A stretch of 12,539 nucleotides of DNA from an uncultured Clostridia bacterium (GTDB lineage Bacteria > Bacillota > Clostridia > UMGS1883). The translations under genes and the position numbers were made by a program. Numbering within the stretch: position 1 is the stretch's first letter; every line of letters starts with the position of its first letter. The notes below the pieces were generated by a model. The model made no database searches and was not told the DNA's origin. It saw nothing but the letters and a program-made list of their open reading frames with translations. The stretch is taken from NCBI GenBank assembly GCA_947630525.1, contig CANRHW010000026.1, positions 1-12,539 on the forward strand, given 5' to 3'. This document shows, in pieces, positions 1 to 7,562 of the stretch.

Positions 1-839
1 GCCTTGACGGCGGGCGTTATACGGTGGAAAATACCGCGCGGAAATGCCGGACGCCCGGGGAGGTCGGAGTCAGTGTGCCGCTCGGCCAGGTGGAGGAATG
101 GAGTGATATGGCGGAAAGTCTCGTCATAGAAAATGTGGAAAGGCCGCTTTTTGGATTTTTTCGCACACCGTCGGCCAACACGGAGGATATGAGGTCGCCG
201 TTGGGAGTGTCGGTATTTGCCGGGGCGGAAGGGCTGATAGAGGACGCGGACAGGCTGTATAAAAATATGCTGTGGGAGTTTGAAAGCGGCAAACGGAGGC
301 TTTATGTGGACGTTACGGCTTTTGACAGGGACGGCAAAGGTCAGCCCAAGCTGCCGGACACGGAGCTGTTCCGCACCATCGACGTAAACGACAGCGGATT
401 TTTCAGCGAGTGGTCGCCTCAACTGAGAAACGAGGCCCTGCAATCGGGGCTGAACACGGTGTTGCAGCGGATAGAATTCAACTGCGGACTGGCCTACGGT
501 ACGGTGTCGCAGCCAACGTATGTGGAAAAAACCGCGGAGGAGATACGGTCGTCGAAGCAAAGGAGCTACTGTTTTGTTAAGGACTTGCAGAGAGAGCTGG
601 CAAGGTCCATTGAAAATCTGGTCTACGCCATGAGCGTGTGGGCGCGGCTGTACGGCCTGACCGACAGCGAGGAATACGAGTGCGGCTTTGAGTTCGACGA
701 CAGCATAGTGGCCGACCGCAGGGCGGAATATGAGGAAAGAGTAAAACTCACGGAGCTGGGCGTGTTGCAGCCATGGGAGCTGCGGGCCTGGTATTTGGGC
801 GAAAGCGGCGAAATGGCAAGGGAGGCTCTGAGACCGTGA
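1..839 (+). CDS. Phage portal protein, SPP1/A118 type (5' end outside window)
   Basis: This is the C-terminal 278 codons of a portal protein; the reading frame is open from base 3 and the start lies to the left of the window. Portals form the dodecameric ring at the capsid vertex through which DNA is packaged and ejected. The visible part has the pattern I know from A118-like Gram-positive phages: PLGVSVFAGAEGLIEDAD, then LYKNMLWEFESGKRRLYVD, a PQLRNEALQSGLNTVLQRIE stretch followed by CGLAYGTVS, the EIRSSKQRSYCFVKDLQREL helix, and the acidic FEFDDSIVADRRAEYEER near the end followed by a LRAWYLGES helix. The stop overlaps the GTG start of the next gene by four bases, which suggests translational coupling. 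Terminase genes would be expected upstream, outside the window. The family call is from remembered sequence patterns, not a search. Confidence 0.86.
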   Translation, partial: LDGGRYTVENTARKCRTPGEVGVSVPLGQVEEWSDMAESLVIENVERPLFGFFRTPSANTEDMRSPLGVSVFAGAEGLIEDADRLYKNMLWEFESGKRRLYVDVTAFDRDGKGQPKLPDTELFRTIDVNDSGFFSEWSPQLRNEALQSGLNTVLQRIEFNCGLAYGTVSQPTYVEKTAEEIRSSKQRSYCFVKDLQRELARSIENLVYAMSVWARLYGLTDSEEYECGFEFDDSIVADRRAEYEERVKLTELGVLQPWELRAWYLGESGEMAREALRP

Positions 840-1171
840 CGGGAGCAAATAAAAAGCTGAGGATATTCCACTATGAGCGCGGCGCCGGCGGGTACAGCTT
901 TGCCGATTACGACTGCACCGCCTATCTCGAAGAGGCCGAGGCTGGCGAAAGCGGCGGCGTTTATCGAAAAGCGGGCGGCAGTTTAAGGGTCATGACCAAT
1001 GCGGCGGCTATTGCCGCGCCGGGGGACTGGGCGGCGCTTTATACGGACAGGGAGGAGCCGGACAAGGATAAGGACTACCTGATAACCGCCGTCCGGGATA
1101 ACAGGCGGGGCGGGCTGCCCCATTGGAGGCTGATAATAAATGGCAGGGCCGGAGCTAAAATTAATTCTTAA
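836..1171 (+). CDS. Putative head-closure / minor capsid protein (Minor_capsid_1-like position)
   Basis: A 111-residue protein. I chose the GTG at 836, which overlaps the portal stop (GTGA) and has an AAGGGAGG ribosome site about ten bases upstream; an in-frame ATG at 773 lies deep inside the portal gene and lacks this support. The protein has no membrane segment. Its middle and C-terminal part (PGDWAALYTDREEPDKDKDYLITAVRDNR, shown in pieces: PGDWAALY, then DKDYLITAV) resembles the small beta-barrel stopper proteins that plug the connector after packaging, where a GD/KDYL..V turn is common. It lies directly before a gp10-like gene, the usual neighbour of a closure protein. The assignment rests mainly on size and position; it could instead be another small structural protein. 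Confidence 0.45.
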   Translation: MTGANKKLRIFHYERGAGGYSFADYDCTAYLEEAEAGESGGVYRKAGGSLRVMTNAAAIAAPGDWAALYTDREEPDKDKDYLITAVRDNRRGGLPHWRLIINGRAGAKINS

Positions 1172-1490
1172 ACCCACGGAAGCAATATTGAAAGAAAAAG
1201 GCCTTGAAAGGGGCGGCGCGGTGCAAAGGGCGGTGGACGAGGCGGTCATAGACCTGTGCGAGCCGTATGTGCCATACGACACGGGGGCCTTGAAAGAAAG
1301 CCCGCGTACCTGTTCGCCTCCGGGGGGAGGACAAGTGGTGTACGGAATGCCCTACGCCAGACGGCAGTATTATGAAAACAAGGGAGACGGCGGCCTTAGA
1401 GGAGCTCGCTGGTTTGACAGAATGAAAGCCGATCGGCGGGAGGATATAGTCCGTATAGCCGGAGAAGTGGTAAAAAAGGGAGGAAAATAA
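1140..1490 (+). CDS. Minor capsid / HK97 gp10-like tail-adaptor protein
   Basis: A 116-residue protein starting at ATG 1140 with GGAGG ten bases upstream, overlapping the previous gene by 32 bases. The signature is the central YVPYDTGALKES segment followed by a VVYGMPYARRQYYEN strand and a WFDRMKADRREDIVRIAGE helix. This layout (P-x-DTG-x-L, then V-x-Y-x-x-PYA-x-x-Q-Y-Y, then a WF...K helix) is that of Minor_capsid_2/HK97 gp10-like tail completion proteins. These sit at the head-tail joint and help attach the pre-formed tail. The N-terminal 40 residues form a probable amphipathic helix (ILKEKGLERGGAVQRAVDEA). In most related phages this gene lies downstream of the capsid gene; here it precedes the scaffold. 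The stop is separated from the next start by one base. Confidence 0.7.
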   Translation: MAGPELKLILKPTEAILKEKGLERGGAVQRAVDEAVIDLCEPYVPYDTGALKESPRTCSPPGGGQVVYGMPYARRQYYENKGDGGLRGARWFDRMKADRREDIVRIAGEVVKKGGK

Positions 1491-1491
1491 C

Positions 1492-1812
1492 TTGAAATTT
1501 ACATTTGGCAATTTTTCCAGAGAGGTGGACAATATGGACGTGGCGGTGGTAAAGAGCTACGAAAAGAGTCTGGAGGATTTTTACAAGAGAGTGGCCGCCA
1601 TTGACATGAAAAAGAACGCCAGCGGCATTTACAGCGATATATGCCAGGCGGGAGAAGCGATGATGGACGGCTTTTTCGGTCAAAATTCGGCAAGGGAAAT
1701 GTTCGGCGAGAGCCAGAGCGTCCGCAAGGTTATGGAGGCTGTGTGCGGACTTAACAGCTTTATGAACGACGTGAGCGGCGTTGTGGACAGTATGAGGAGA
1801 CTTGGGGCATGA
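1492..1812 (+). CDS. DUF6673-like protein, putative first tail assembly chaperone
   Basis: A small, mainly helical 106-residue protein. I start it at TTG 1492, which has GGGAGG eight bases upstream and gives the MKFTFGNFSRE N-terminus typical of the family; the next candidate, ATG 1534, has a poorer ribosome site. The motifs I recognise are MDVAVVKSYEKSLEDF near the start and MDGFFGQNSAREMFGES in the second half (FFD..FG.G.A.EIFG in relatives), which point to DUF6673. In Gram-positive siphophages this family occurs with a Gp15 gene between the tail tube and tape measure genes, the slot of the G/GT tail chaperones. The same pairing is seen here: the ATG of the Gp15 gene overlaps this stop by four bases. 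The pair is displaced upstream of the scaffold gene. Chaperone function is inferred from pairing. Confidence 0.6.
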   Translation: MKFTFGNFSREVDNMDVAVVKSYEKSLEDFYKRVAAIDMKKNASGIYSDICQAGEAMMDGFFGQNSAREMFGESQSVRKVMEAVCGLNSFMNDVSGVVDSMRRLGA

Positions 1813-2351
1813 GTATGCTGACCCGGGAACTGCCGAGCCATGTAGTCTGCCGGGGCGAAAAATATGAGATAGAAACAGACTTCCGGGCATGGATAGAGTT
1901 TTACGGTCGGGCCCGGGAGGGGGATATTCCGGGAATGCTTAAGGTGTATCGGAGGCTGCCGCCGTCGCTGGAGGAGGCGCTGGAGCTTGCGGCCCGGTTC
2001 GGAAGCGGCGGGGCGCTGCCATATGGCAGGGAAAGAAAGAGCGGCAGACCGATACTGGACTACGAGACCGACGCACCGCTGATATACGCGGCCTTTATGG
2101 GGGAATACGGCATCGACCTCTGCGAGGCGAGGCTGCACTGGTACAAGTTTTGCGCGCTGCTGAGCGGTATCGGGGAGGGACAGGCCCTCCCCCGGATAAT
2201 GGCGCTGCGGGCCATGGACCCGGCGGAGCAGGCCGACAGCGGGCGCAGAAAGGAGCTTAGGCGGCTGCAAAGGCTGTACGCCTGTCCGGACAGGCGCAGT
2301 TCCGAGGAACGCGACGCCGACGCTATAGCTATCCTGGAAAAGTTTTATTAG
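1809..2351 (+). CDS. Bacteriophage Gp15-family protein, putative tail assembly chaperone
   Basis: A 180-residue protein of the A118 Gp15 family. Visible hallmarks are an N-terminal LTRELPSHVVCRGEKYEI strand pair leading to TDFRAWIEF (residues 24-31), a D-Y-E-T-D-A-P-LIYAAFMGEYGIDL segment (about 84-104), LHWYKFCALLSGI (109-121), and the IMALRAMD helix (130-137) followed by basic residues. In phages of this group Gp15 lies just before the tape measure gene and is taken to coat the tape measure during tail assembly. Here the tape measure is about 2.6 kb downstream, on the far side of the capsid genes. The start ATG is embedded in the stop of the preceding gene (ATGA), so the two are probably translated together. 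No classic -1 slippery heptamer is evident at the overlap. Confidence 0.83.
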   Translation: MSMLTRELPSHVVCRGEKYEIETDFRAWIEFYGRAREGDIPGMLKVYRRLPPSLEEALELAARFGSGGALPYGRERKSGRPILDYETDAPLIYAAFMGEYGIDLCEARLHWYKFCALLSGIGEGQALPRIMALRAMDPAEQADSGRRKELRRLQRLYACPDRRSSEERDADAIAILEKFY

Positions 2352-2401
2352 ACGCAAGGCAGGGTGGGCGGGATGAAAAAAGCTGGAAAGGGGGAAATGT
2401 T

Positions 2402-2797
2402 GTGAACAGGGAATTTCTGGAGGAAAGAGGTATAGGCGACGAGGTCATAGGTGAAATACTCGCCGAGCATCAGAGGCTTGTGGACGAGCTAAAGGCCGAA
2501 ATGGAGAGCAGACTTTCCGATAAGGAAAGGGAAATGGAGGACCTGCGCACGGACTTTGCCATCGACAGGGAGCTGACGGGCCTGGGCGCCAGAAATCTCA
2601 AAGCGGTAAAGGCGCTGCTGGATATGGAAGCGCTGAGGTCCGGGGAGAACGGCCTTGACGGCCTGGGCGAACAGTTGGAAAAGATACGCCGGGAGAACGG
2701 TTATCTTTTCGCCGACCGGAACACGCCGGTGGTAACGGGCCCTACCGCGCCGAGGACTAACGACGGCTTCGGTTTCAGGTTCACCGGCGTAAGGTGA
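2402..2797 (+). CDS. Phage capsid scaffolding protein (GP20 family)
   Basis: A 131-residue scaffold protein with a GTG start preceded by AAAGGGGG. Scaffolds of this family template procapsid assembly and leave the shell before or during packaging. The sequence shows the expected three parts: a highly charged coiled-coil helix (about residues 12-55, EILAEHQRLVDELKAEMESR and onward), the conserved LGARNLKAVKALLDME block (61-76), and GLDGLGEQLEKIRRENGYLF (84-103). The tail is proline- and glycine-rich (TPVVTGPTAPRTND) and presumably disordered until it meets the capsid protein. It is shorter than the roughly 180-200 residues I expect for the family, through a reduced N-terminal coil. It lies directly before the major capsid gene, as expected. 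Confidence 0.87.
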   Translation: MNREFLEERGIGDEVIGEILAEHQRLVDELKAEMESRLSDKEREMEDLRTDFAIDRELTGLGARNLKAVKALLDMEALRSGENGLDGLGEQLEKIRRENGYLFADRNTPVVTGPTAPRTNDGFGFRFTGVR

Positions 2798-2857
2798 AAC
2801 GCGGGGCCGGGACAAATCACAGTCAAGTAAATTATTAAAAATGAAAGGATGAATTTT

Positions 2858-3742
2858 ATGGCAGCACTTAACTATGCGACCGAATACGCGGGCACACTTG
2901 CTCAGGCGTATCCATATGTACTTAATTTTGGCGCCCTGTATTCAACGGAAAACGACGGGCGCTACCGCTGGGTAAACGCCAAGACAATAGAGATACCCAG
3001 CATCACCACTACGGGCAGAGTGGACGGCGACCGTGACACAATCGCCACGGCGAAGCGAAATTATGACAACGCCTGGGAGATGAAAACACTTACGCACCAC
3101 AGAAAGTGGAGCACCCTGGTACATCCCATGGACATAGACGAGACCAATATGGCCGCGTCCATAAGCAACATCACCCAGGTATACAATGAGGAACACAAGT
3201 TCCCCGAAATGGACGCATATACGGTGTCAGAGCTTTACAAGCTTTGGACAGAGGCGGGCAACACTCCCGACAAAACCGTGCTTACGGCGGAAAACGTGCT
3301 CTCCGTATTTGACAAAATGATGGAGGATATGGACGAGGCCAGGGTTCCCGCAAAGGGCAGGATACTTTATGTCACGCCCGCGGTCAAGACGCTGCTCAAA
3401 AACGCCGACCAGCTTTCGCACGTTATAAACAACGGCGACGCGAAAGTGGAGCGCAGCGTTGCGGACCTGGACAGCGTGGAAATAATAGCCGTGCCTAAGG
3501 AACTGATGAAAACAGAGTATGATTTCACCACGGGCTGGAAGGTAGGCGGCGGCGCGAAGCAAATCAATATGCTGCTCATACACCCCAGCGCGGTCATCAC
3601 TCCCGAGAAATACACCTTTGCCCGTCTGGACGAACCCAGCGCCGGCAGCGAGGGCAAGTATATATACTTTGAGGAGAGCTATGACGGCGTGTTCATTCTC
3701 AACAAGAGAATGGGCGGCCTGGCCTTTAACGCGGAGGAATAA
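2858..3742 (+). CDS. Major capsid protein (HK97 fold, A118-like)
   Basis: A 294-residue protein. I start at ATG 2858, because AAAGGATG lies at ribosome-site distance from it; the ATG three codons earlier at 2849 would have that site directly against it. The N-terminal MAALNYATEYAGTLAQAY is the typical opening of the A118-like coat proteins, followed by a beta-rich region with KTIEIPSITTTGRVD and WSTLVHPMDIDETN, and a long helix with EMDAYTVSELYKLW. The segment RILYVTPAVKTLLKN (about residues 168-182) and DLDSVEIIAVP are characteristic of the axial domain of this coat family. The C-terminus GVFILNKRMGGLAFNAEE is also typical. Codon use looks tidy and the gene is complete, so a functional shell is plausible. 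It is followed one base later by the connector gene. Confidence 0.86.
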   Translation: MAALNYATEYAGTLAQAYPYVLNFGALYSTENDGRYRWVNAKTIEIPSITTTGRVDGDRDTIATAKRNYDNAWEMKTLTHHRKWSTLVHPMDIDETNMAASISNITQVYNEEHKFPEMDAYTVSELYKLWTEAGNTPDKTVLTAENVLSVFDKMMEDMDEARVPAKGRILYVTPAVKTLLKNADQLSHVINNGDAKVERSVADLDSVEIIAVPKELMKTEYDFTTGWKVGGGAKQINMLLIHPSAVITPEKYTFARLDEPSAGSEGKYIYFEESYDGVFILNKRMGGLAFNAEE

Positions 3743-3743
3743 G

Positions 3744-4100
3744 ATGAGCTACGAGGAGTATCTGGAAAGATACACCGGGGCCGGGCCTGTGCCGGAGAAA
3801 GAGTTCGGGTTTTATGAGGAAAAGGCCGGCAAGCTCATTGACGGCTTTACCTTTGGCCGGGCGGAGGGCTCGGAGCTTGACGAGGTACTTTACGCCCGGG
3901 CGGAGCTGATCCAGTTTCTCTATGAAAATCAGGGCAGGCGGGGAGTGGTTAGCGAAAGCAACGACGGCCTAAGTCTGACCTACGCCGACGACGGAGACGA
4001 TATCGCGGCGGCGCGGGAGATTGTTAAGCAGTGGTTGGGCGGTACGGGACTGATGTATGCCGGAGTGGAAATGGGAGAGGACGGCTATGGCTATAATTGA
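3744..4100 (+). CDS. Head-tail connector (gp6/gp15-like adaptor)
   Basis: A 118-residue protein starting at ATG 3744, one base after the capsid stop; its GGAGGAA ribosome site is inside the end of the capsid gene. The pattern is that of the helical adaptor ring that binds under the portal: MSYEEYLERY followed by FGFYEEKAGKLIDGFTFGR (the K-A-x-x-x-ID-x-x-T motif), a middle helix EVLYARAELIQFLYEN, then VVSESNDGLSLTYAD, where relatives carry a S-E-S-x-G-x-x-S-x-x-Y motif. The end, IVKQWLGGTGLMYAGVEMGE, matches the usual ...YL..TGLLYRG ending. It overlaps the next gene by 14 bases. The family match is by eye. Confidence 0.72.
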   Translation: MSYEEYLERYTGAGPVPEKEFGFYEEKAGKLIDGFTFGRAEGSELDEVLYARAELIQFLYENQGRRGVVSESNDGLSLTYADDGDDIAAAREIVKQWLGGTGLMYAGVEMGEDGYGYN

Positions 4101-4503
4101 CGGGCTGAAGGAATTTTTTAAGGAATGTCCGCTGCTCGGGGACGGAGTCATAAACGTCAACTATCTCGGCTCAAAAAAGGCAGACTACAGTATAGAAAGC
4201 GTGCCCGCCGAACCGGTCTTGCGCCGGTACGTGGACGGGGCGACGCTTAGGCAGTACGTTTTTGTGTTTGCGTCAAGAGAATATTATGACGATGACCGTG
4301 AGGAAAATATCCGCGCAGCCGGCTTTTATGAGCAGCTTCAGAGCTGGCTGGAGGAACGGAACCGTACCGGCAGACTGCCCGAAATCAGCGACGGAACCGC
4401 CCTGCGCCTTGAAACGCTGTCGGGAGGATACGTACTGTCCGACAGGGCTGGGACAGCCAGATATCAGATGCAGTGCAGGTTAATATATAAAAAGGAGGAA
4501 TAA
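4087..4503 (+). CDS. Probable tail terminator / minor capsid protein 3-like
   Basis: A 138-residue soluble protein. ATG 4087 is chosen because GGGAGAGG lies six bases before it; an upstream in-frame ATG at 4057 lacks this. The body has INVNYLGSKKADYSIESVP, then VLRRYVDGATLRQYVFVFASREYYDDD, a helix FYEQLQSWLEERNRTGRLP, and a strand YQMQCRLIYKKEE at the end. Short alpha/beta proteins with this pattern occur between the gp10-like and tail tube genes of clostridial siphophages. They are thought to cap the finished tail tube and join it to the head. The neighbours fit, with the connector before and the tail tube after. The function is inferred from position and fold pattern. Confidence 0.55.
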   Translation: MAIIDGLKEFFKECPLLGDGVINVNYLGSKKADYSIESVPAEPVLRRYVDGATLRQYVFVFASREYYDDDREENIRAAGFYEQLQSWLEERNRTGRLPEISDGTALRLETLSGGYVLSDRAGTARYQMQCRLIYKKEE

Positions 4504-4505
4504 AA

Positions 4506-4967
4506 ATGGCGATGGTAAAACGCTGCGAAAAGCTGGCGTTTATGAATGTGAACGGAAAGTATCACAGAATGACCAATTTCACGGAAATAGCCGTGGAAAA
4601 AAACCCGAAGGAGTATTCCCGCCAGTATGTGGACGAGGAATTTGAGCGCTCCAGCGTGGTCGGATACAGTACGGCGATAAGCTACAGCTTTGATTACGAC
4701 AATGAAAACGAGGTTCATGCTCTGATAAAAAAGATTACCGACCAGGAGCTTCTTGCAGACGAGGCCGTAGTGGAGATAGTGATGGTGGATGTGAAGGAGC
4801 CTGAGAGCAAAAACAAGGCTATCAGCCGCAGTTGGAGCGTGATACCCGAGGCGGAGGGCAACTCCACCGACGCTTACACCTATAGCGGCAGCTTCAGGGC
4901 CAATGGCCCCGCCGCCGAAATAGAGGCTGTATCGACCGACGGTTGGAAAACTATTACCGTTGAATAG
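4506..4967 (+). CDS. Major tail tube protein
   Basis: A 153-residue protein with a strong AAAGGAGGAA ribosome site six bases before ATG 4506. It is beta-rich, with acidic loops: MTNFTEIAVEKNPKEYSRQY near the start, VVGYSTAISYSFDYDNENEV in the middle, and a closing YTYSGSFRANGPAAEIEAVS strand pair. The segment SRSWSVIPEAEG followed by Y-x-Y-S-G-S-F-R-A-N-G resembles the end of A118-type tail tube proteins. These stack as hexamers around the tape measure and form the lumen for DNA. Its strong ribosome site fits a highly expressed structural protein. In related phages chaperone genes follow; here the tape measure gene follows after only 28 bases. Confidence 0.77.
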   Translation: MAMVKRCEKLAFMNVNGKYHRMTNFTEIAVEKNPKEYSRQYVDEEFERSSVVGYSTAISYSFDYDNENEVHALIKKITDQELLADEAVVEIVMVDVKEPESKNKAISRSWSVIPEAEGNSTDAYTYSGSFRANGPAAEIEAVSTDGWKTITVE

Positions 4968-4995
4968 GAGCGCAGCTTAGTCCGGAGGTGAGATC

Positions 4996-6717
4996 ATGGC
5001 GGGAGACGGAAGCATAATCATAAGCACCGAGCTGGATACCGGCGGCCTTGAAAAAGGTCTTGACAAGCTTAAACAATTGATTGAGGAGCAGTCGGGCAAG
5101 GCAAAAAACAGCCTCGGAAGCATATTTAAGGATCTTGGTAAGGACCTGGGCGGGGTATCCATCTCCGACGGGATAGGCAAACTAATCAACGGCGCAAGTG
5201 AAATTTTGGCCAGCGGCGCGACGGAGCTCAGCTCCGCCGCAGCCACGGCCTCCAAAAGCGCCGCCGCCGGTATCGTGGCCGGAAAAGAGGACTTCCGCAG
5301 GGGAGGCAAAGACTTAGCCGGCGCCGCGGCGGCGGGATTTGGTTCCGGCAGCGGAGGCCTTGCGGCCCAGAGCGGAAAGGCCGCCGCCCTTGCCGCGGAC
5401 AGCATGGAGATCGGGGGACGATTTAGCAGCGTCGGTATGAACCTTATCGGCGCGCTCAGATCCGGACTTGCGGCCGGAGCCTCGGCGCTTTACGCCAAGG
5501 CCGCCGAAATTGCCGGCAGGGTAATATCCATGCTCAAAGGCGTGTTCAAGATACATTCGCCTTCGGCGGTGTTCAGGGATGAAATAGGCAAGATGCTCAT
5601 GCTGGGCCTGCGGGACGGAATACTGAACAACGCCCAGGCCGTATTGGAGGCCACGGAGGACCTGGCGTCGGATATGCTGGAGTCAGAGAAACGGTATCTG
5701 GCGGAAAAGGCCAGGATAGACCAGCAAAATGATCGCGACGACGAGGAACGCAGAGTTAAAGAGTATGAAAAAAGGCTGAGTTTGGCCAAAACTCAGGCGG
5801 AGCGGGACGAGCTCATCGAGGAGGAAAGGCTCCGTTTGAGAAAGCGGGCCGACAGCAAATATCTTGAACAGCTTGAGGATGCCGCTGAAAAGGAGAGAAA
5901 AATAATCGACGGGCTCAAAGACGACATAACGGCGGCCTATAAGGACATTGCCGAGTACGTTGAAAACAGTCTTGAGCCAATCGAAGAGAACCGCCGTTCC
6001 TTGGAGGACAAGCTGAAAAAATATGCCGGAGAAAACAATACGGGGGTTTTCAAAACCGTAGTCGAGGGGCCGGGGAAAGACGGCGGAGAGCTAATTTATT
6101 ACGGCCTGGCGGATCAGCAGCGGACTATCGATGTGCTTACGCGTTACTCCGCCGCCCTGAATGCCGCGGCCGACAGGATAGAGGAGGCTTTTGGGCCGGA
6201 AACGGCCCGGGGCTTTATGGCGGCGCTGGCGGAAATGGATGTGGAAGAGGGAGCGCTTTTCGCGGAAACGCTTGTCGCCGCGCCGGACAACGATTTTGTA
6301 AAATACATTGAGGACTGGAGCAGGAAAAACACCCTTGCGGAGGAAATATCCCGTCAGCTTTACGGCGAAACTTTCACGGAGGCGGTGGACGACTGTACCG
6401 AATATATGCGCAGCCAGCTTGAACAGCTTGGACTTGAGGTGCCGGAGGGGTTCTTTGCCAGCGGCAGTTTGAGCGCCAAGGAGTTTGGAAAGGGGTTTTC
6501 CGAGGGAATAAATCAGGTGTTGAAAGAGGCCGAGGAGCTGATAAGCAGCTTCGGCGTTTTTGAAGGCGCCGCCGCGGTTAAAGCGGGGAACTCCGTGGTG
6601 AACAACAACAACTATTACAGCACTTATTCCGTAAACGGCACCAGGAGCACGGCGGCTGAAAGCATATTCGCCATGGAGGCGGCCGCGGCCATGAACAGAT
6701 ACAGGGGGCTGAACTGA
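4996..6717 (+). CDS. Short tail tape measure protein
   Basis: A 573-residue protein with GGAGGTGAGA just upstream. The N-terminus GSIIISTELDTGGLEKGLDKL is the standard opening of tape measures. Residues about 65-175 are Ala/Gly-rich, with several small-residue helices. FKIHSPSAVFRDEIGKMLMLGL (read as HSPSAVFRDEIG at about 187-198) is the strong tape-measure signature. After it comes a long charged coiled coil (about 225-345). The C-terminal part ends with NSVVNNNNYYSTYSV and an Ala-rich helix. At roughly 0.15 nm per residue, the known scaling, it implies a tail of about 85 nm, short for a siphophage. I see no lytic transglycosylase or peptidase motif. The stop overlaps the Dit start by one base (TGATG). 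Confidence 0.92.
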   Translation: MAGDGSIIISTELDTGGLEKGLDKLKQLIEEQSGKAKNSLGSIFKDLGKDLGGVSISDGIGKLINGASEILASGATELSSAAATASKSAAAGIVAGKEDFRRGGKDLAGAAAAGFGSGSGGLAAQSGKAAALAADSMEIGGRFSSVGMNLIGALRSGLAAGASALYAKAAEIAGRVISMLKGVFKIHSPSAVFRDEIGKMLMLGLRDGILNNAQAVLEATEDLASDMLESEKRYLAEKARIDQQNDRDDEERRVKEYEKRLSLAKTQAERDELIEEERLRLRKRADSKYLEQLEDAAEKERKIIDGLKDDITAAYKDIAEYVENSLEPIEENRRSLEDKLKKYAGENNTGVFKTVVEGPGKDGGELIYYGLADQQRTIDVLTRYSAALNAAADRIEEAFGPETARGFMAALAEMDVEEGALFAETLVAAPDNDFVKYIEDWSRKNTLAEEISRQLYGETFTEAVDDCTEYMRSQLEQLGLEVPEGFFASGSLSAKEFGKGFSEGINQVLKEAEELISSFGVFEGAAAVKAGNSVVNNNNYYSTYSVNGTRSTAAESIFAMEAAAAMNRYRGLN

Positions 6718-7562
6718 TGAAAGTTACTTTTAAAAACGCATTAGGGGCCATTGAAATGGACGGCGGAACAGGGAGCGCCGCCTTTAAAATACTTAGCGTC
6801 GAAGGACTTGGTTATATAACCCAGAATGCGGCGTCTATCGCTTATCCCTTTACCGCGGGGCAAAAGACACTGTCCCGCAGCGCGGGGGCGAGGCTGATTA
6901 CCCTGACGGCCGAAGCGGCGGCGGGAGGCGTGAATTATGAGGGCACTGTGGCCGCCATAGCTCACGACAGCGGCAGGCTGGAAATCTTTCACGGCAATAA
7001 AAGCGTTTATGCTCAGTGCTATGTCAGCGGACTTAGCGTCACCCGGGCCAAAGGCGGCGAATACGAACGGTATGTGTTTCAGTTTACCTGCGATTATCCG
7101 TACTTTCGCGATATGCAAATGGGTACGGCGGCGCTGTTCCAGAGGAAAAAGCTCTTAAAGGGCAGCTTTACTCTGCCAAAGGTCTTTTCTGAAAGAACGA
7201 CGGGAGGCACCGTCAATGTGAGCGGCGACCGAAATGTTTACCCCACAATTTACGTGAGAGGCCTGTCATACGAGGATGAATTCCCGCTGGCGCTGCATAA
7301 CGAGACTACGGGCGCGGAACTGAAATTGCTGCTGCCGGCGGGAGAATACGAACTGATAATCTTCGATTTGCGGGAAGGAAAAATAAGCTGTGGTGGAGAC
7401 CTGACAAAGTATCTGGATGACGGCAGCTTTATGAGCGATTTTTATTTGGCAAAGGGCCTTAACCGCATAGACATAAAGGCTATGGATGTTTCGGTAAACA
7501 CGTCCGCCTCGGTCAGCTTTGAAAATGAGTATTACAGTGCGTGGGGTGACGCGGATGTGTAG
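6717..7562 (+). CDS. Distal tail protein (Dit, Sipho_tail family)
   Basis: A 281-residue protein starting at ATG 6717 inside the tape measure stop codon. Dit forms the hexameric ring joining the tail tube to the tip. The first half resembles the Sipho_tail N-terminal domain: a strand-rich start, then VEGLGYITQNAASIAYPFTAG, RLITLTAEAAAGG, a LEIFHGNKSVYAQCYVSG stretch, and FQFTCDYPYFRDM at the domain end (YPYF is usual here). The second half is a jelly-roll-like galectin domain with YPTIYVRGL, LLLPAGEYELIIFDLREGKI and a final GLNRIDIKAMDVSVNT. It lies directly after the tape measure and before the hub, the invariant order in siphophages. It overlaps the next gene by eight bases. Confidence 0.87.
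   Translation: MKVTFKNALGAIEMDGGTGSAAFKILSVEGLGYITQNAASIAYPFTAGQKTLSRSAGARLITLTAEAAAGGVNYEGTVAAIAHDSGRLEIFHGNKSVYAQCYVSGLSVTRAKGGEYERYVFQFTCDYPYFRDMQMGTAALFQRKKLLKGSFTLPKVFSERTTGGTVNVSGDRNVYPTIYVRGLSYEDEFPLALHNETTGAELKLLLPAGEYELIIFDLREGKISCGGDLTKYLDDGSFMSDFYLAKGLNRIDIKAMDVSVNTSASVSFENEYYSAWGDADV

Noticed and set aside
1795..1815. Possible -1 frameshift joining the two tail chaperone genes
   Set aside because: The second gene is in the -1 frame and overlaps by four bases, but the in-frame codons there (CTT GGG GCA) do not form an X-XXY-YYZ slippery heptamer; simple ATGA coupling explains the overlap.
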